From NCBI GenBank assembly GCA_029783825.1, contig JAREIK010001468.1, positions 3,828,261 to 3,892,260 on the forward strand: 64,000 nucleotides of DNA, given 5' to 3'. Shown here piece after piece: positions 29,800-42,189 of the stretch (position 1 is its first letter; every line of letters begins with the position of its first letter). Source of the DNA: Sapria himalayana. Taxonomy: Eukaryota > Streptophyta > Magnoliopsida > Malpighiales > Rafflesiaceae. The translations under genes and the position numbers were made by a program. The notes beneath the pieces were generated by a model. That model was not told where the DNA came from. It saw only the letters and a program-made list of their open reading frames with translations, and did not search any database.

Positions 29800-30165
29800 A
29801 TAATCAATTTGTCATCTTATTAAATAATATTCCACATTATTAACTAAAACTTATATATGTCAAATTTTGTGTTCCGGAAACAACATAAAAATCTGTTACC
29901 TAGCGGCGAACAATTTCCTTAACATTCGTTCTTATCCAGGTTGTCATGAAAGTGGGATCCATTAAATGATACGTGACGCGAATTCCCATTTCCTTCCACT
30001 CTCGTCTATCGATAATTGAGAATCAGAGTTCTATTCTTCCAGTCCAGCATCATCGCTTTTTCAGAAGTGTTTCCATAAAGTTTTCTTATTTAAGTTGCAG
30101 CTCATTTGTAAGCGACCACCGTAACGGGGAAAATTACTACTAGGACTTGTGAGAGTATGGGGGTG

Positions 30166-30256
30166 ATGGTGATGACAGAAGAAAGAGAGCACCAGTGATG
30201 GTGTGCAGAGGCTTGCACCTCCTATCACCGGTGTTCTCTTTCTTCTGTCCGTCCAT
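30166..30256 (+). ncRNA. MIR156: MIR156/157-family miRNA precursor, copy 1
   Basis: The 5' arm contains TGACAGAAGAAAGAGAGCAC (30173-30192), one base (position 11, A for T) from the 20-nt miR157 form of the family. The 3' arm (30224-30250) pairs with bases 2-20 without a mismatch, with a single G:U wobble at position 17; the stem continues to about 30200 with one A.C mismatch. A short upper stem (GTGCA/TGCAC) closes a small loop. Below the duplex an ATGG/CCAT stem (30166-30169/30253-30256) follows an internal loop. miR156 represses SPL transcription factor mRNAs and controls juvenile-to-adult phase change in land plants. The star strand is about 30232-30251. Expression cannot be seen from sequence; the canonical arm, length and pairing make it a credible gene. 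Confidence 0.9.
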
Positions 30257-30814
30257 AAATATCTTTATAAAATATCTTTATATATCTACTATCCAGTGTT
30301 GAGCTCGATTCCAATAACAGAGTAATTCTTGTGGCGACGATTCGTACCTTCCCATTAACTCTATCTACAAGCAAGATTGCAAGTCAGTCTAAGATTAGCT
30401 CCTGTCGAGTCTAGACTCTAGAGCAGACATACCTCAAACAGATGAGTTTTGATTAAATTCATTTTTAATTGATAAAATAGTCTGCTCTTCGTTTTTTATA
30501 ATAAAAAAGATTTGATGTGAGATGATACTAAGTTACTGCAGGGTGCGAGTGTGACTGATCGAACCCATCTTCACTATTTCAAGGAAAATGAGAAGTTGCA
30601 GCTCTCGAGGTGCAAGTGGGCCAGGCAAGCACGAGTGTCACCAATCATCAATGACGAGAATATTGAACAAAAGTTTGAATTTGATTTGTTCTGTAACTTT
30701 TGTTGGACTCGTCACTCCTAGCTGTTTTATTTGAATTTGATGTGAGATTTTACTGTATTTGTATGCTAATATTTAATGGGATTACTCAATTATTCAGAAA
30801 TGAATAAATTTCCA

Positions 30815-31150
30815 GGTCCTGGACCTCCGCAGCTCCTCTCATGAGAAAGGCTGGCATCACCGCGACAATAAAGTGCAAGGTCGTTTTTTTATTCTCAGCA
30901 GATGGGCCTTGGCTCCCTGGGTTCAGACTCAGAGCAAGTAAGTCAGCTATCCCAATAGCATATAACCAACCAGTCCAATCAATCAGAGTGGACTTGTGAT
31001 ACCATGTTCAGAGTCCCATCTGGTACGTCTCCCCAGGGATCAAACTCATTATTCCAGCATGAAGCCATGAACACACCTCAGCCGGCTCTCCCAACTGTAG
31101 TGCCACATTGTTGGTTGGTGCAAGTGTAATACACGTCAATAGGTAGTGAT
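30815..31150. other. Insertion private to duplication copy 1
   Basis: More GC-balanced than its surroundings and absent from the second copy. It includes GTGATACCATGTTCAGAGTC, which loosely resembles a primer-binding/leader region of a retroelement read in reverse, but no terminal repeats were identified. Confidence 0.4.
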
Positions 31151-31194
31151 TTGCATGGTGACTTGGGGAGTGTTAATATGAATATAGATTTTAT

Positions 31195-31195
31195 C

Positions 31196-31230
<35 letters not shown>
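31195..31230. repeat. (TA)n(TG)n microsatellite
   Basis: Short TA block followed by about 14 TG units. Confidence 0.95.
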
Positions 31231-31860
31231 TGACCTTATTTTATTTGCCAACATAAAATTATATTGATTACAATTTTGTTGTAAGACAAACCCTATTGCT
31301 ATATTTATAAATGTTGTTATCGTAATGAAATTATTTTATCTCAAACGATATTATTATTAAAATTTGTTTAAAGATTCACTTCAAATCACAAATATAACAA
31401 AAGCACATATATATAAAATAAATGTCATTATTTGTAAAATGGAATCTACCCAATCATTTATAAAAATAATTTTCATATTAATCAATAAATTGTTCACATT
31501 ATATTACAAATAATTTTCTGAATTAAATGATACAAAAAATAGAAAAAAAAATGTTCTTGCAGACCAAATATAAAAAATAAATTATAATTTTAACACATTT
31601 TGGAAAAAAAAAAAAATCACTGAGACAATTCACTTGTATAAATTGAGATAGTGGATCCAATCAATTATTACAATATCATGATCTTCAAGAAAACTTATTT
31701 TAGTTTTATGTGAAATAACAATTACATATATTTCTCATTACTTCTTTTTGGCAGAGATAGATTAGAAAATAGAAATGTTCTCCTTAGTCTTTTTTTTTTT
31801 TGATCAATTTGTTACACAAGTTATTATCATAAAGTAATAAGAATTCAAAATTGATCAAAT

Positions 31861-32453
31861 TATAGAAAATTAAGGTATATTAGTTAATGCCATCAATACA
31901 ACATGCAACAACATCAACAGACAAACCAATACTTTATTTTTAATACCAATACTATTGAATATATGAAAAATGATTGAAAATAAAATCTTGATGAGAACTA
32001 ATTCTCTCTGCAATTTGTGTAGTCTTTTCAATATAATAAAGTAATATGGACATACAAAAAATAAACATATGATGATGTACAACAATAATACATAAATGAG
32101 TTTTATCCTATATATATATATATATATAGGTTGAACCCTAAAAAGATCTTAAATTTTTTACATTCTATTATTTGCTAGGAATTCATGTTATTCCTCTATG
32201 TTTCATAGGATGATTTGTCTCATTAGGACATCTAGAGTACATATGCAATTAAATCAAATTCATAATAGAAAAGTTATTATGCATAATTCTAATAAAAGTA
32301 AATAATTATAAGAAAGAAAATTACTTTACAATGCATAAAACTTGAAGACAAATTAGCATGTAGAATATGAGGTCTATATGCATAATTAGTATATTGATAA
32401 TTTACCACACTAAAAAGTTTAATATTGTACCTTTCATTTTCTCATCAATCAAG

Positions 32454-32496
<43 letters not shown>

Positions 32497-33091
32497 TATG
32501 AATAATAACATGTAAAATTTAAAGAATATTTGAAAGAAAAATCAAAGTGATCATGATTTTTATTATTAACTATCAAAAAGTTTTAAGAAGTTTTATTATT
32601 TGAAATACATAACAAATCAAATCAATTACATACTCGATGCTTTTAATATAAATACTAATTAATTCAAAAACTAAATAAATAAAATATATTATTTAATGTA
32701 GATAGAACTTAGTTTTCATTGTTTGGCCCACCATACTAGGCAAAAACAAAAAGCAAAAAAGGAATACAAGAAAAAAAATTGAGTTGACCTCTTCAAATGC
32801 TTAAATGATTGATTTCAATCCAAATTTCATCCAAATCTTCTCACAATGCATTATCACTAAATTGTAATACAGCTAGTTTTAGGAGCCTCGAACTATACTT
32901 CCCTTCTCCATGTTTCTTTTTGAAGAGTATACAACTTAACAAACTATCTAGGACCTCCTTTTTTTTTTTTTTCCATAGGAGACTTACTTTGCTTGGGAGG
33001 CAAAAAAAAAAAAAAGAACTAATTCATGTCCTATCTTACTAGATCCAATTAAGCATTAGATTCTTATCTTAACAGTTCAAATATGCATTGT
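31861..33091. other. AT-rich intergenic DNA
   Basis: Contains a TA microsatellite (32109-32129) and a 39-bp AC microsatellite (32455-32493). No gene recognised. Confidence 0.5.
32455..32493. repeat. (AC)n microsatellite
   Basis: About 19 AC units. Confidence 0.95.
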
Positions 33092-33345
33092 TGTTTATGT
33101 AAGGTATGGCCATACTGAAATATTATGTGTTTTGGTTTATTTGTTTTTTTTTAGTTTGTTTTAATTCTTAAATGAGAGTGGATGCACTAATTTAAAAGAC
33201 ATGTTTGAATGAAAAAAAAAAAATAAGGTCAATTTTTGGGTTTATAAAATATATGTGTGCATATAAAAGATCACAATTATACAAAAAAAAAATTATGCTA
33301 AAATGAAAAAAAACCAGGGAGTCTCACGAATCACATGGAAAAAGG

Positions 33346-33968
33346 CAGAGGTGTCAAGTGGGCAGAACAGCCTGGGTCATGCACGAGGCATGATCCAATT
33401 TAGCCATGCCTAGCTCAACATGGTATAGAACCATGTATGGGCCAGTGCCGGGCTGCCTCAAGGCATGATTTGTGTCGTACCGTGCCCAGTGTCTCCTAGG
33501 CCTCGTGCTAGGCCAAGCATAACTTGGCTGCCTGGCCAAAAGGCACAGTTCTTTGGAATGACCCAAAACTATGCTCAAGAACTCATGCCGGATTAGGGAA
33601 CGATCCGATTGGACCGACCCTGATACATGTCTGACCGACTCTAGTGACCCATCAGATCTTAGCCATACCTTGAGCCAAGAAGCCAAAACTTTTGCAACTG
33701 TCGAGACGAACCGACTCAGCGGTCAAAAAAAAATAGACACGCATGCCTTTAGCCTTTGGATGCGCTGCCAATGGCTAGAAGTAGAATGTCAAATTTTTGC
33801 CCAAAAATATTATTAAAAAATTAAATAAAAATTCAAAAAAATGAATTTAAAAAATATATTTTATTCATATCTATAAATATAATTCTCTCATTCTCTAATG
33901 TCTATCATATTCTTATCCACATTCTCTCTCTCTCACTCTCTCACTCAATCTCCCTCTCTCTCACACTT

Positions 33969-34007
<39 letters not shown>

Positions 34008-36430
34008 ATCTCTCTCTCATCTCATCTCTCAATCTCTCTTCTCTTAGGACTTACGTGCGGACATCGAATTTAGATATTGGATATCACATATTATCAAGCA
34101 ATCAGGTTTATGCTTTACGAGTATTATTTTTAAAATATTATTTAGTTTTTTTATTTTTATTTTTATTAATAATTTAATATAAAATAAAATTTAATTAAAA
34201 ATATAATTTTTACTATTATTAATAAACTAATAAAAATTAAAAATGATAAATAGTAATTTTAATGATGGTAATGAAATTAACATAAATATAATCATAGATA
34301 ATTTCAATATGAATAATGATAACTCTATGAAAATGCCTGAGACTGCTAAAACCTTATTTTCTTTCATAACCTTAACCCAAACATCTAAAAAATAAAATAA
34401 AAACTAGAAGAAAATCAATAATTTAGATTCACTTTAATATTATACAAAATAAATATGTTATGAATATAGATGAAAAATTGACATAATACAAATATTTTAA
34501 AAAAATGTTAATCTATAGGAGTGCATGCGGGATTGGGCATCTTAAGATGTATGTCGAATAAAGCACCAAATAACATGGTGTATTAGATAATAGGTAAATC
34601 CAATTAAGTGGTAAAGCTTTTGAGGTTAGATCTAGTTTATCCTCTATGTTGACCCCCTTAATATACCACAATAAGTTATGAAGGGAAGACATGAATAAAC
34701 TAATCACCACAATAAGTCTTCTGATTAAATTTTTGGTGGATCAAAGAGTAGTCCGTATCATGAAAACATATTTCTAGCATACATATCATAAAATTATTAG
34801 GTCCATATCTAAGAATGACATACTAAAATGCTCTAAGTTATATAAATACATAATAATTAATGAATTTAGAAAATATAGTGGCATGATGTTCATGACGTCT
34901 GATATCTAAACTAGTCATGAAGATGTATTTTATGCATGTCTCACCAATCACTTTGTAGATTTTAAATAGATACTAAATAAAAAAATATTAGGATTTTCAG
35001 AAATTCTCCATCCTAATGATGGTCCGACCAATTATAAGTGCATGATGAGAATCTTTATAGAATATAATATTCAAAATAAAATATATTGTATCATATTCGA
35101 TAACATATCTAATAATGGAATAGCCATTAACATGTTTGCTAGAACCATTAGAGATGAGCCATTAGGAGTGATTTTGCATGTTAGTTGCATGCGTCATATC
35201 ACTAATCTCATAGTACAATAGTGGCAATAAAGATTGTTTCTCACCCTTGAGAAAAAATACGTAACTTACTAGAATTTCTTCATACACCTCACTGACAACA
35301 AGAGTTTGGTAGTCACTTTTTGTCTGCAAACCTAAAGAAGAAATTTTATTTGGATGTGAGACACCATTAGAATTAAAAATACCTTATGTTAGAGTCATGT
35401 GTTGGATACAAATATATGATATTCGACTACATTAATAGTAAGAGTGATGAACTTATTATTTATGATATTCACTAGGATACAAGAATTTTATTTATGATAT
35501 TTCTGAAGATTTTTTATGGCACGATGAACATGTGTTCATTAGTTTATATTTTCATGTCTTACATTACACTCAGGTGCATATACAATATTAGTAGCATATT
35601 TAGGAAGTTTAGAGATGACCCAATATTTTGAGTCATAACTCTTCAGTTGGAAACCAAGTACTTAAAGTACTGGTCCACATTTCTCTCTTTATTGTCTGGC
35701 TTCCTATATAGATCCCAAGGTTAATGTGGAAGGGGTAGAGAATATTTTGACATACATATTTTTGTGCATGAACTCAAACACTAATCTAAAGAGTTCATTC
35801 ATGAAAAGTTGATTAAATTATTTATATTCTAAGATACTAGGTATGGTGGTGGTGGTAGTCAAACTCCGAGTTTTAACATGGATACCATATTCTGAGATAA
35901 TGACTTCTCCATTTAGTTAGTAAGAAGGAAATAATGTGGTAGACCATCAAATAAGAGTTGGTGGATAAAAGGTTGAGCATCCAATATCGTGCTGCAACTA
36001 AATCAAGAGTGGAAGAGTTGGTGGCACATGATGATTTATGTGACTTGATGAGGACTATGATTAAGCTTACCATTAGTAATACTATCAAACACTTATAGAA
36101 TTGATCATTGATGTATTAAATTTTGAGATTTCATTATTATTTTATACTTGTATTATGTTACGAAACTATTTAAATTTATAATATTTAATTTATGTTATAT
36201 TTGTGAGTTTAGAGTTGACTTGTGGTTGTAATTTTATTTTTTTATTATATTTAATTAATTTATTAATTATGTATTAAAATGTATAATATTTAGAGAAGAC
36301 TCTAATGGGCTCTCAACGACATGACCCGACATGACCCGGCCCAAAATTCCCAAGGCCCAGCATTCATATGGTCGAATCTAGTAGACTCGGGTAGGTTGGG
36401 GCTTTGTCATGCCCCATGCACGACATGCCT
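33346..36430 (+). mobile_element. hAT element with transposase remnant
   Basis: The element starts CAGAGGTGTCAAGTGGGCAG and ends GCACGACATGCCT, whose complement (AGGCATGTC) is a decayed form of the start. It is flanked by a perfect 8-bp target duplication GAAAAAGG (33338-33345 and 36431-36438). The host 3' LTR carries a single GAAAAAGG at the same place (about 38972-38979), an unfilled site. GC-rich arms (33350-33770, 36300-36430) resemble the non-autonomous copies elsewhere, and the interior holds a hAT transposase remnant, so this is a dead relative of the autonomous member of the local family. Confidence 0.85.
34243..36100 (+). pseudogene. hAT transposase, heavily broken
   Basis: A start ATG at 34243 begins a polar N-terminus. 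Near 34515-34560 ACGIGHLK resembles the C-terminal half of a BED zinc finger (GTxHLxxH). About 34700-34870 gives the region before the RNase H-like core (ISKNDILKCSKLYK). At 34885-35030 MTSDI.TS then YACLTNHFVDF matches the 'SDxWTS...lTxHyID' core, and IIFDNISNNGIAINM and HVSCMRHITNLIVQ (35090-35225) match the 'tDNAsxNd...HxxcxxHxlNLiV' block, where the first D is catalytic. A C-terminal part (about 35940-36060) is less certain. Stops and frameshifts throughout. Confidence 0.78.
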
Positions 36431-37039
36431 GAAAAAGGAGTGTGCATGTGTGTATCTATGAATCTCATGCTTCCTGTGTGTTTGTGAATCTTGTGAAACA
36501 TGAGATAATTCCATTGAAGACTTGAAATGCACGTGAACATCCCATTTGGGGGTTTCACTAAGTGGAATTTCATCTCATGGAGCTACTAAGGTGTGTGCAT
36601 GAAACACGAGGTAATTCCCACGCATGTTTGTGAATAGTGTTTAATGCATGAAAATGATCATTACGTTAATATAAGTGAAAGTGTGTGTGTTGAGCGCATT
36701 TTGTAAATAGTGTGTGTGCAAAAGTAGTGTGCATTTTGTTTAAGGGTTGTGTGAAAATTTAAAACAAGAATACTTGAATTCTCAATTTTGTGTGTGCTTG
36801 TATTTAGAAAAATGAGAATTGTTGTCATTTTTTGTTTTACACTATACTCTAATCTTCTGCATTAATCTTCTAAAGCTTTCGTTAAATATTACAGAACTAA
36901 TTATAAATCTGAGTAATATTTAATTAATGAAGTTTACTCTCATTTTTTATTAATGTTTATGAGGGTGCTAGATTTTTCCAAAGTTTGTGCCTAGTCCCTA
37001 AGGAGTTCGAGCAATTTTTTGAAGAAATTGTGATCATGC

Positions 37040-37154
37040 TATGCTCGTGTTGTGTACATTCCGATGCTCGTGTTATATTCGTATTGTGCTCGTGTTATAT
37101 TCGTATTGTGCTCGTGTTATGCTCGTGTTATGCTCGTGTTATGCTCGTGCTATG
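37040..37154. repeat. GCTCGTGTTAT tandem repeat
   Basis: Variable 11- to 22-bp units built from GCTCGTGTTAT and TTCGTATTGT, about eight copies, within the 5' LTR region of the copia element. Confidence 0.85.
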
Positions 37155-37629
37155 ATTTGAATACTTAAATTTCTTTTAAAATATTGCGTTCAGAATTAAA
37201 AATACAATTCTATTGCTATTTTCAAATATTTTTATATTTCGTCTGATCTGTAATAATTTGGACATTGGGAATTTGTGTATTTTTAAATATTCTGATAATT
37301 TGGGAGTAGAATATTTATAATGATTATGTATTATTTGTGGGATTTATTTTTATAGTTTTCAGCATAAGCAAAGAAGCATAAATATATATATTTTTGATAT
37401 TTTGAAATAAATTTATTTACATAGCTTGATAAAAAAAATGATAACCAACATTTTTTTTATGGTATGCATTTTTAGGTAAAATTTTCTAATAAAATTAAAT
37501 AGTATTAAAAAAATCAAAAATATCATATCAACAAAAAAGATGGATTAATTTCTTCAAGCAGTATCTCGGTCACTCTATATCAGTGGTAATTTTTATTTTT
37601 TAGTTGGATTAATTTTTTCAATATGAATG

Positions 37630-38230
37630 AAGAACATAAATCAATTGATATGATTAGATTTTGTAAACCTCCAATTATTCAACCTGGAAAATAAAAATGA
37701 TGTATCTTGTAATGATGAGGAATCTACATGAACTAACTCTCGATAATCCGAAGCCAGAAAGTATGGATGATGCCAAGTAGAAAAAATTATGCTATATGGC
37801 CTCTACTATAATAAGATAATAGGTTAGAAAAATAATTTTTCATCATATCTCAGCTATAGAGAAAGATAGTGAAATGTAGAAATTTTTGCCTGGGCACTTT
37901 GGAATAGTCAGGATGGGTAATGGAATAACCTTGAAAATATTAGGCATCAGTGATATTTGTCTGGAGATGAACATAAGATTTTGACTATTTTCTAGGGATT
38001 TTTGATATATCCAGGAGGTTTGGATAAACTTACTATCCATATGAATGTTAGATATCATGGGTCATGTAGGTAAGTTTAGAAAAAATGAATGGAACTTTTT
38101 TAAAGGAAAGCTGACTATAACAAGAGGCAGAAGGGTAAATTCTTTCTATATTACCTCAGCTTATGCTAGCTCAAATCAAATAAATGATTGGCAAGAAAAT
38201 AATTGCATTGAATTCAAACTACATTGATCT
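37630..38230 (+). pseudogene. Copia gag/pre-integrase remnant
   Basis: Two joined pieces of a copia polyprotein. First, a gag-like start with NPKPESMDDAK followed by a MASTI-like block (37740-37820). Then an abrupt jump to the region after the protease: PGHFGIVRMGNG, LGISDICLEMN (37885-37975), and the pre-integrase domain MLDIMGHVGKFRKNEWNFF, FYITSAYA (38045-38190). The central gag, zinc knuckle and protease active site are missing. Sequence 38230-38735 has a 72-codon frame of unknown nature. Confidence 0.7.
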
Positions 38231-39263
38231 AAGTATGTTGGTGTGGTTAATGCACTTTCAATGGGAAAGAAGTCCACACTTACTATTCAATAACCACCTA
38301 GTGATGCTAGGATATATGACATGACTAGAGAAAGTAGTACTCCTATAAAACATTTTTCAAGGAGATCAAAAGTGATCGATCAGGATTTCTCTGGTATTTG
38401 TTTTGAGACAAATAAGAATATCGAAGGAATTACTAATATTATAACTTTTACTTCATCCACTTCCATGGATCACATTGATCAAGGAAAAACTTATGAGTTG
38501 AAAGTCAATTATAATACTTTTATTGTAGTTGCTCTATGAGATCTGTTAGATCAAGGTGGAGTTGATGACTTTAAGAAAAAAGTTGAGTTCTTAGGATGTT
38601 GTAATTTCCAGAAAACTTTCTCGTTTAAAGAAGAAGAAATAGTTATATAGTTTAAAAAATTTCACATGACTTGCTTGCACTAAGCCCAAACTAAGAACCT
38701 ATCTCGAAATGCCCAAATAGGGCAGAGAAAGAGATTGTTAGGTCTGCCTGATTTTTGGAAGACCAAAAGATTATGTATTTTGGTTTGTTTATTTCATATG
38801 TTTTTGGTTTGTTTTAATTTAAAATAAAAGTGGGTGCTTTCATTTTAAAGGCAACTGTTTCATTATAAAAATGATTAGTTTTTAGATTAATTAAAGATGT
38901 GCATGTAGAGAAAATAGATGAGAAAAACTTATGCTAGAATGAAAACGAACTAGGGAGTCTCAAAAACCATGCAGGAAAAAGGTCACGCATAGTCAGTTTG
39001 TGAAAATGGGAGTCATCCCACTTGGATTTTTCGCATAGAGAAAGGTAAATATATATATTTTAGATAATTTAAAATAAGTTTATTTATGTAGCTTGATATA
39101 AAATTTGATAACCAAAATATTATTTTTTTGGTGTGCATTTTTGGGTAAAATTTTCTAACAAAATTAAATAATTTTAAGAATATTAAAAATATCAAATTGA
39201 TCTAAAATTAGACTGAGAATTTTTTCCATAATTATTCTTAGTTTTTGGGTGATATCTCAGTCA

Positions 39264-40580
39264 AACCCTAATAGTTGTAATGATGCTAACGTTGATATTT
39301 TATGTTACTCAAAAATTATGATACTCCATTTATTAATGCTACTAATTGATAACAAATCATGATATTTTATAATATATATGTTAGGTCCATGTGTAAAATA
39401 TTTAACAATGTGAGAGATTGTCTTTTGTTTTTTATGGAATTCAATATTCGACATCATTTAAAATAAGTATAGTTTATTATAAAATGAAAAAAAAAGAATA
39501 TAGTTTATGTTAAACTCATATACAATATGTTGATGCAAATAGGAAAAGGTTCAAATGTGTTCATCTTGAAACCATTATTTCCTTTTTGATTGGTGATGAT
39601 GTTATATTTTTAGCCCATTCATCTTTTCACTATTATTTTATTGGCAAGAAGAATATAATTAACATTCCAATTTAAAAGTATAACTAATGTCACAAATTGA
39701 AGATACTTAGTACTTACATGAAGCAATGCTAAGCAAAAGTTATATTTATCAACATGTAACCATGGGCTTGTAATAATAACTTGTGATCAATAACAATGAA
39801 CTATGCATTCTTTCAATCTGATATCATATGAAACCATATAGGACTTTCATGAATCATTCAAATGAATACTTCCATCTTAGATAAAAGGGCCCACTTAGCC
39901 TCAACTCTCTTTCAAAGTAGACTATTATATGAAGCATCATACTAAAGTAGAAGGGTAAGAAATACTTATCAAACAAGCACAATGTGACAACTAGTTGACC
40001 CCATGTTCCCCTCAATTATGACACCCCAATCACATTGCTACGTAACATGTTAAAGAAGGATACACAATATGGAAATGATAAGCTTTGCATGTTTAGAAAA
40101 ATAAAACTTGTTTCCATGGGAAATATTTGTCTTGTGGGCGCACGACAATCGGGGGGCCCAAGTTCATATATCTTTAAGTCTTCAATTGATACGATATTTT
40201 TTTAAAAATTTTAAATAATAATCATCAAGACATTTCAATGTGGCTAGCATTCAAAAAAATAATAATTATTTTTATTCTTTGTTGAGATGTGTATAACATG
40301 AATGTGGGAGAAAACACCTCATGCTAGGAATTAGCACAAGTTGCTCTGTTATGCGCATCTTTGAAGGATCAAGTAAAGAATTTAATATATCATTTATTTT
40401 TTTCAATATTCATAACATACAAATTATAATGAACATGAAGATATTTCTAATATTTAAGATCAAAGAAAGTTGGCTTCTTTCAATAATTTGTTACTTTTGA
40501 GTCTGATGTTTTATTCTTAATCGAATCCCCTCCTAGTGTGTTGTGGGTGGCACCTTGCTTCCTAATAATGTTTTCACTGC
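39264..40580. other. AT-rich intergenic DNA
   Basis: No gene or transposon end recognised. Confidence 0.5.
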
Positions 40581-40581
40581 T

Positions 40582-40860
40582 TCATGGAATAGGAGGTGAC
40601 TCAAACTCTTGCCCATCATCTAAAACCTTTTTAAAAATTTCTGAAAAAAGTAGTTGACATTCTAAAATGCATGTCACATGTATAAATTTTGTTTTTGATA
40701 CTTCATTCCATAAGGATATATTTATGTTTTCTACAGATATAGCACATATATAATTTCCCTTAGTAGCTACACTAGACAAATTATCATCAATTAGAAAATC
40801 AATCATTATCGACAACAATATAATCTTAAAAATTTATTAAAAATGCACTTTTGGTATGCT
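40582..40860 (-). other. Retroelement-like open frame, unidentified
   Basis: A 78-codon minus-strand frame (40818-40582). Its 5' end and leader (40700-40860) share AACAATATAATCTTAAAAAT and surrounding sequence with 50835-51000, the upstream part of a copia gag remnant. It is therefore probably the start of a retroelement gag, but the downstream part matches nothing I know. Confidence 0.4.
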
Positions 40861-41195
40861 TCATAAGTATTTACAAAGCTTTCCAGAAATATTTAGCAAG
40901 AAAAATTAGGTTTTGGTACTCAAAACCCAAAATAATTAATATTTAAGAAAACATTCTTGATGTAAAAGTATGCGAAAAAAAAAACTAATTAAGTTTTGGT
41001 GTAATGTCCACTTGAATTACTATTGTTACCTTATATAATTAAAAAACTTTTGCCTCAATAATTTAAAATTAATAAAATAATAAACAATAATAAAAAAAGA
41101 AGAAAGAATAATAATGAATAAAAAAATTATAAAAATAAAAAATAGAATTGTTTTTCATAAATAGTAAACAAAGTTATGCATCACAATATACAATA

Positions 41196-41582
41196 ATCAT
41201 GATACACACACACACATACTATATACATCACTATGACCTTACTTGAACATGATCTATACTATAGGTTGCACTAGTACCGACTGCCATATGAAAATAATTT
41301 GATGCTATATATCTCAAAATCATCACCGTATATAAATATATATAGATAGATATAAATAAATAAACACACACACACACACGAGAGCATATCTACATATATA
41401 CATACATACACATAATGTTATGTAAAGGTGTGTGTATGCAAATGTAGCAACATATATAACAACATATATGTATATGTATATATATATACATACAACATAT
41501 ATACATACAACATATATATTATACATACACATACAACATACAACATATATATATACATACAACATACACACATACAACATAT

Positions 41583-41613
<31 letters not shown>

Positions 41614-41683
41614 CATATGCAAATACAACATATGTATATAGATATGTGTAAGTATACATATATATTAACCTAACAACATATGC

Positions 41684-41740
<57 letters not shown>

Positions 41741-41823
41741 GTGTATGTATGTATGTATGCTTATATATATTCATATTTAAATTATATAACAATATATGCA
41801 TATATATGTATTCTTAATCAAAC

Positions 41824-41883
<60 letters not shown>

Positions 41884-42180
41884 AATACAATATATGTATA
41901 TAGATATGTGTAAGTATACATATATAATAACCTAACAACATATGCATTACACACACACACACACACTTATATATATATATATATGTATGTATGTATGATT
42001 ATATATATTCATATTCAAATTATATAACAATATATGCATATATATGTATTCTTACACACACACAATATGTGTGTGTGTGTGTGTGTGTCTATGTATTCTT
42101 ATATATGTTGTATGTGAATGTATGTATGTACTCTTATATATATATATATATATGATATTATTTTTCTAAATTATATTGTG
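41196..42180. repeat. Microsatellite cluster with 262-bp duplication
   Basis: A mix of (CA)n, (TA)n, (CATA)n and (TG)n tracts. Within it 41619-41880 and 41881-42066 are tandem copies, each starting GCAAATACAA.ATATGTATAT and containing CATATGCATTACACAC and TATATAACAATATATGCATA. Six-frame low-complexity frames here are not genes. Confidence 0.9.
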
Positions 42181-42189
42181 TGTGTGTGT

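Larger units (their letters stand above)
29801..31860 (+). repeat. MIR156 segmental duplication, copy 1
   Basis: This segment is co-linear with 44591-47220 in direct orientation. Anchors: TAATCAATT (29801/44591), CATTATTAACTAAAACT (29835/44627), the hairpins (30173/44954), CGTTTTTTATAATAAAA (about 30490/45311), ATTACTCAATTATT (30781/45705), ATTTATAAATGTT (about 31303/46238) and TGATCAAT (31801/47161). The copies differ at roughly a fifth of positions and carry private insertions: here 30815-31150 is absent from copy 2. Confidence 0.88.
33092..39263 (+). mobile_element. Internally deleted copia element with nested hAT
   Basis: The 5' LTR is 33092-37572, interrupted by a hAT element (33346-36430). 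The 3' LTR is 38738-39263, starting TGTTAGGTCTGCCTG after a purine tract (GCAGAGAAAGAGAT) and ending ATATCTCAGTCA. LTR pairs share TTATGTRTTTTGGTTT, CAGGAAAAAGG-type and GAGTCTCA blocks on the left and TTTGATAACCAA..TT, TGCATTTTT.GGTAAAATTTTCTAA, AAATTAAATA on the right. The 5' LTR also has about 900 bp (36439-37357) with little match in the 3' LTR, so one has a large indel. The interior is only about 1.2 kb. No target duplication was found. Confidence 0.7.

Noticed and set aside
30166..30256. miRNA encoded on the minus strand of the hairpin
   Set aside because: The minus-strand candidate (from the 3' arm) ends GAGAACACC in copy 1 and has no canonical GAGAGCAC end; the plus-strand 5' arm is canonical in both copies.
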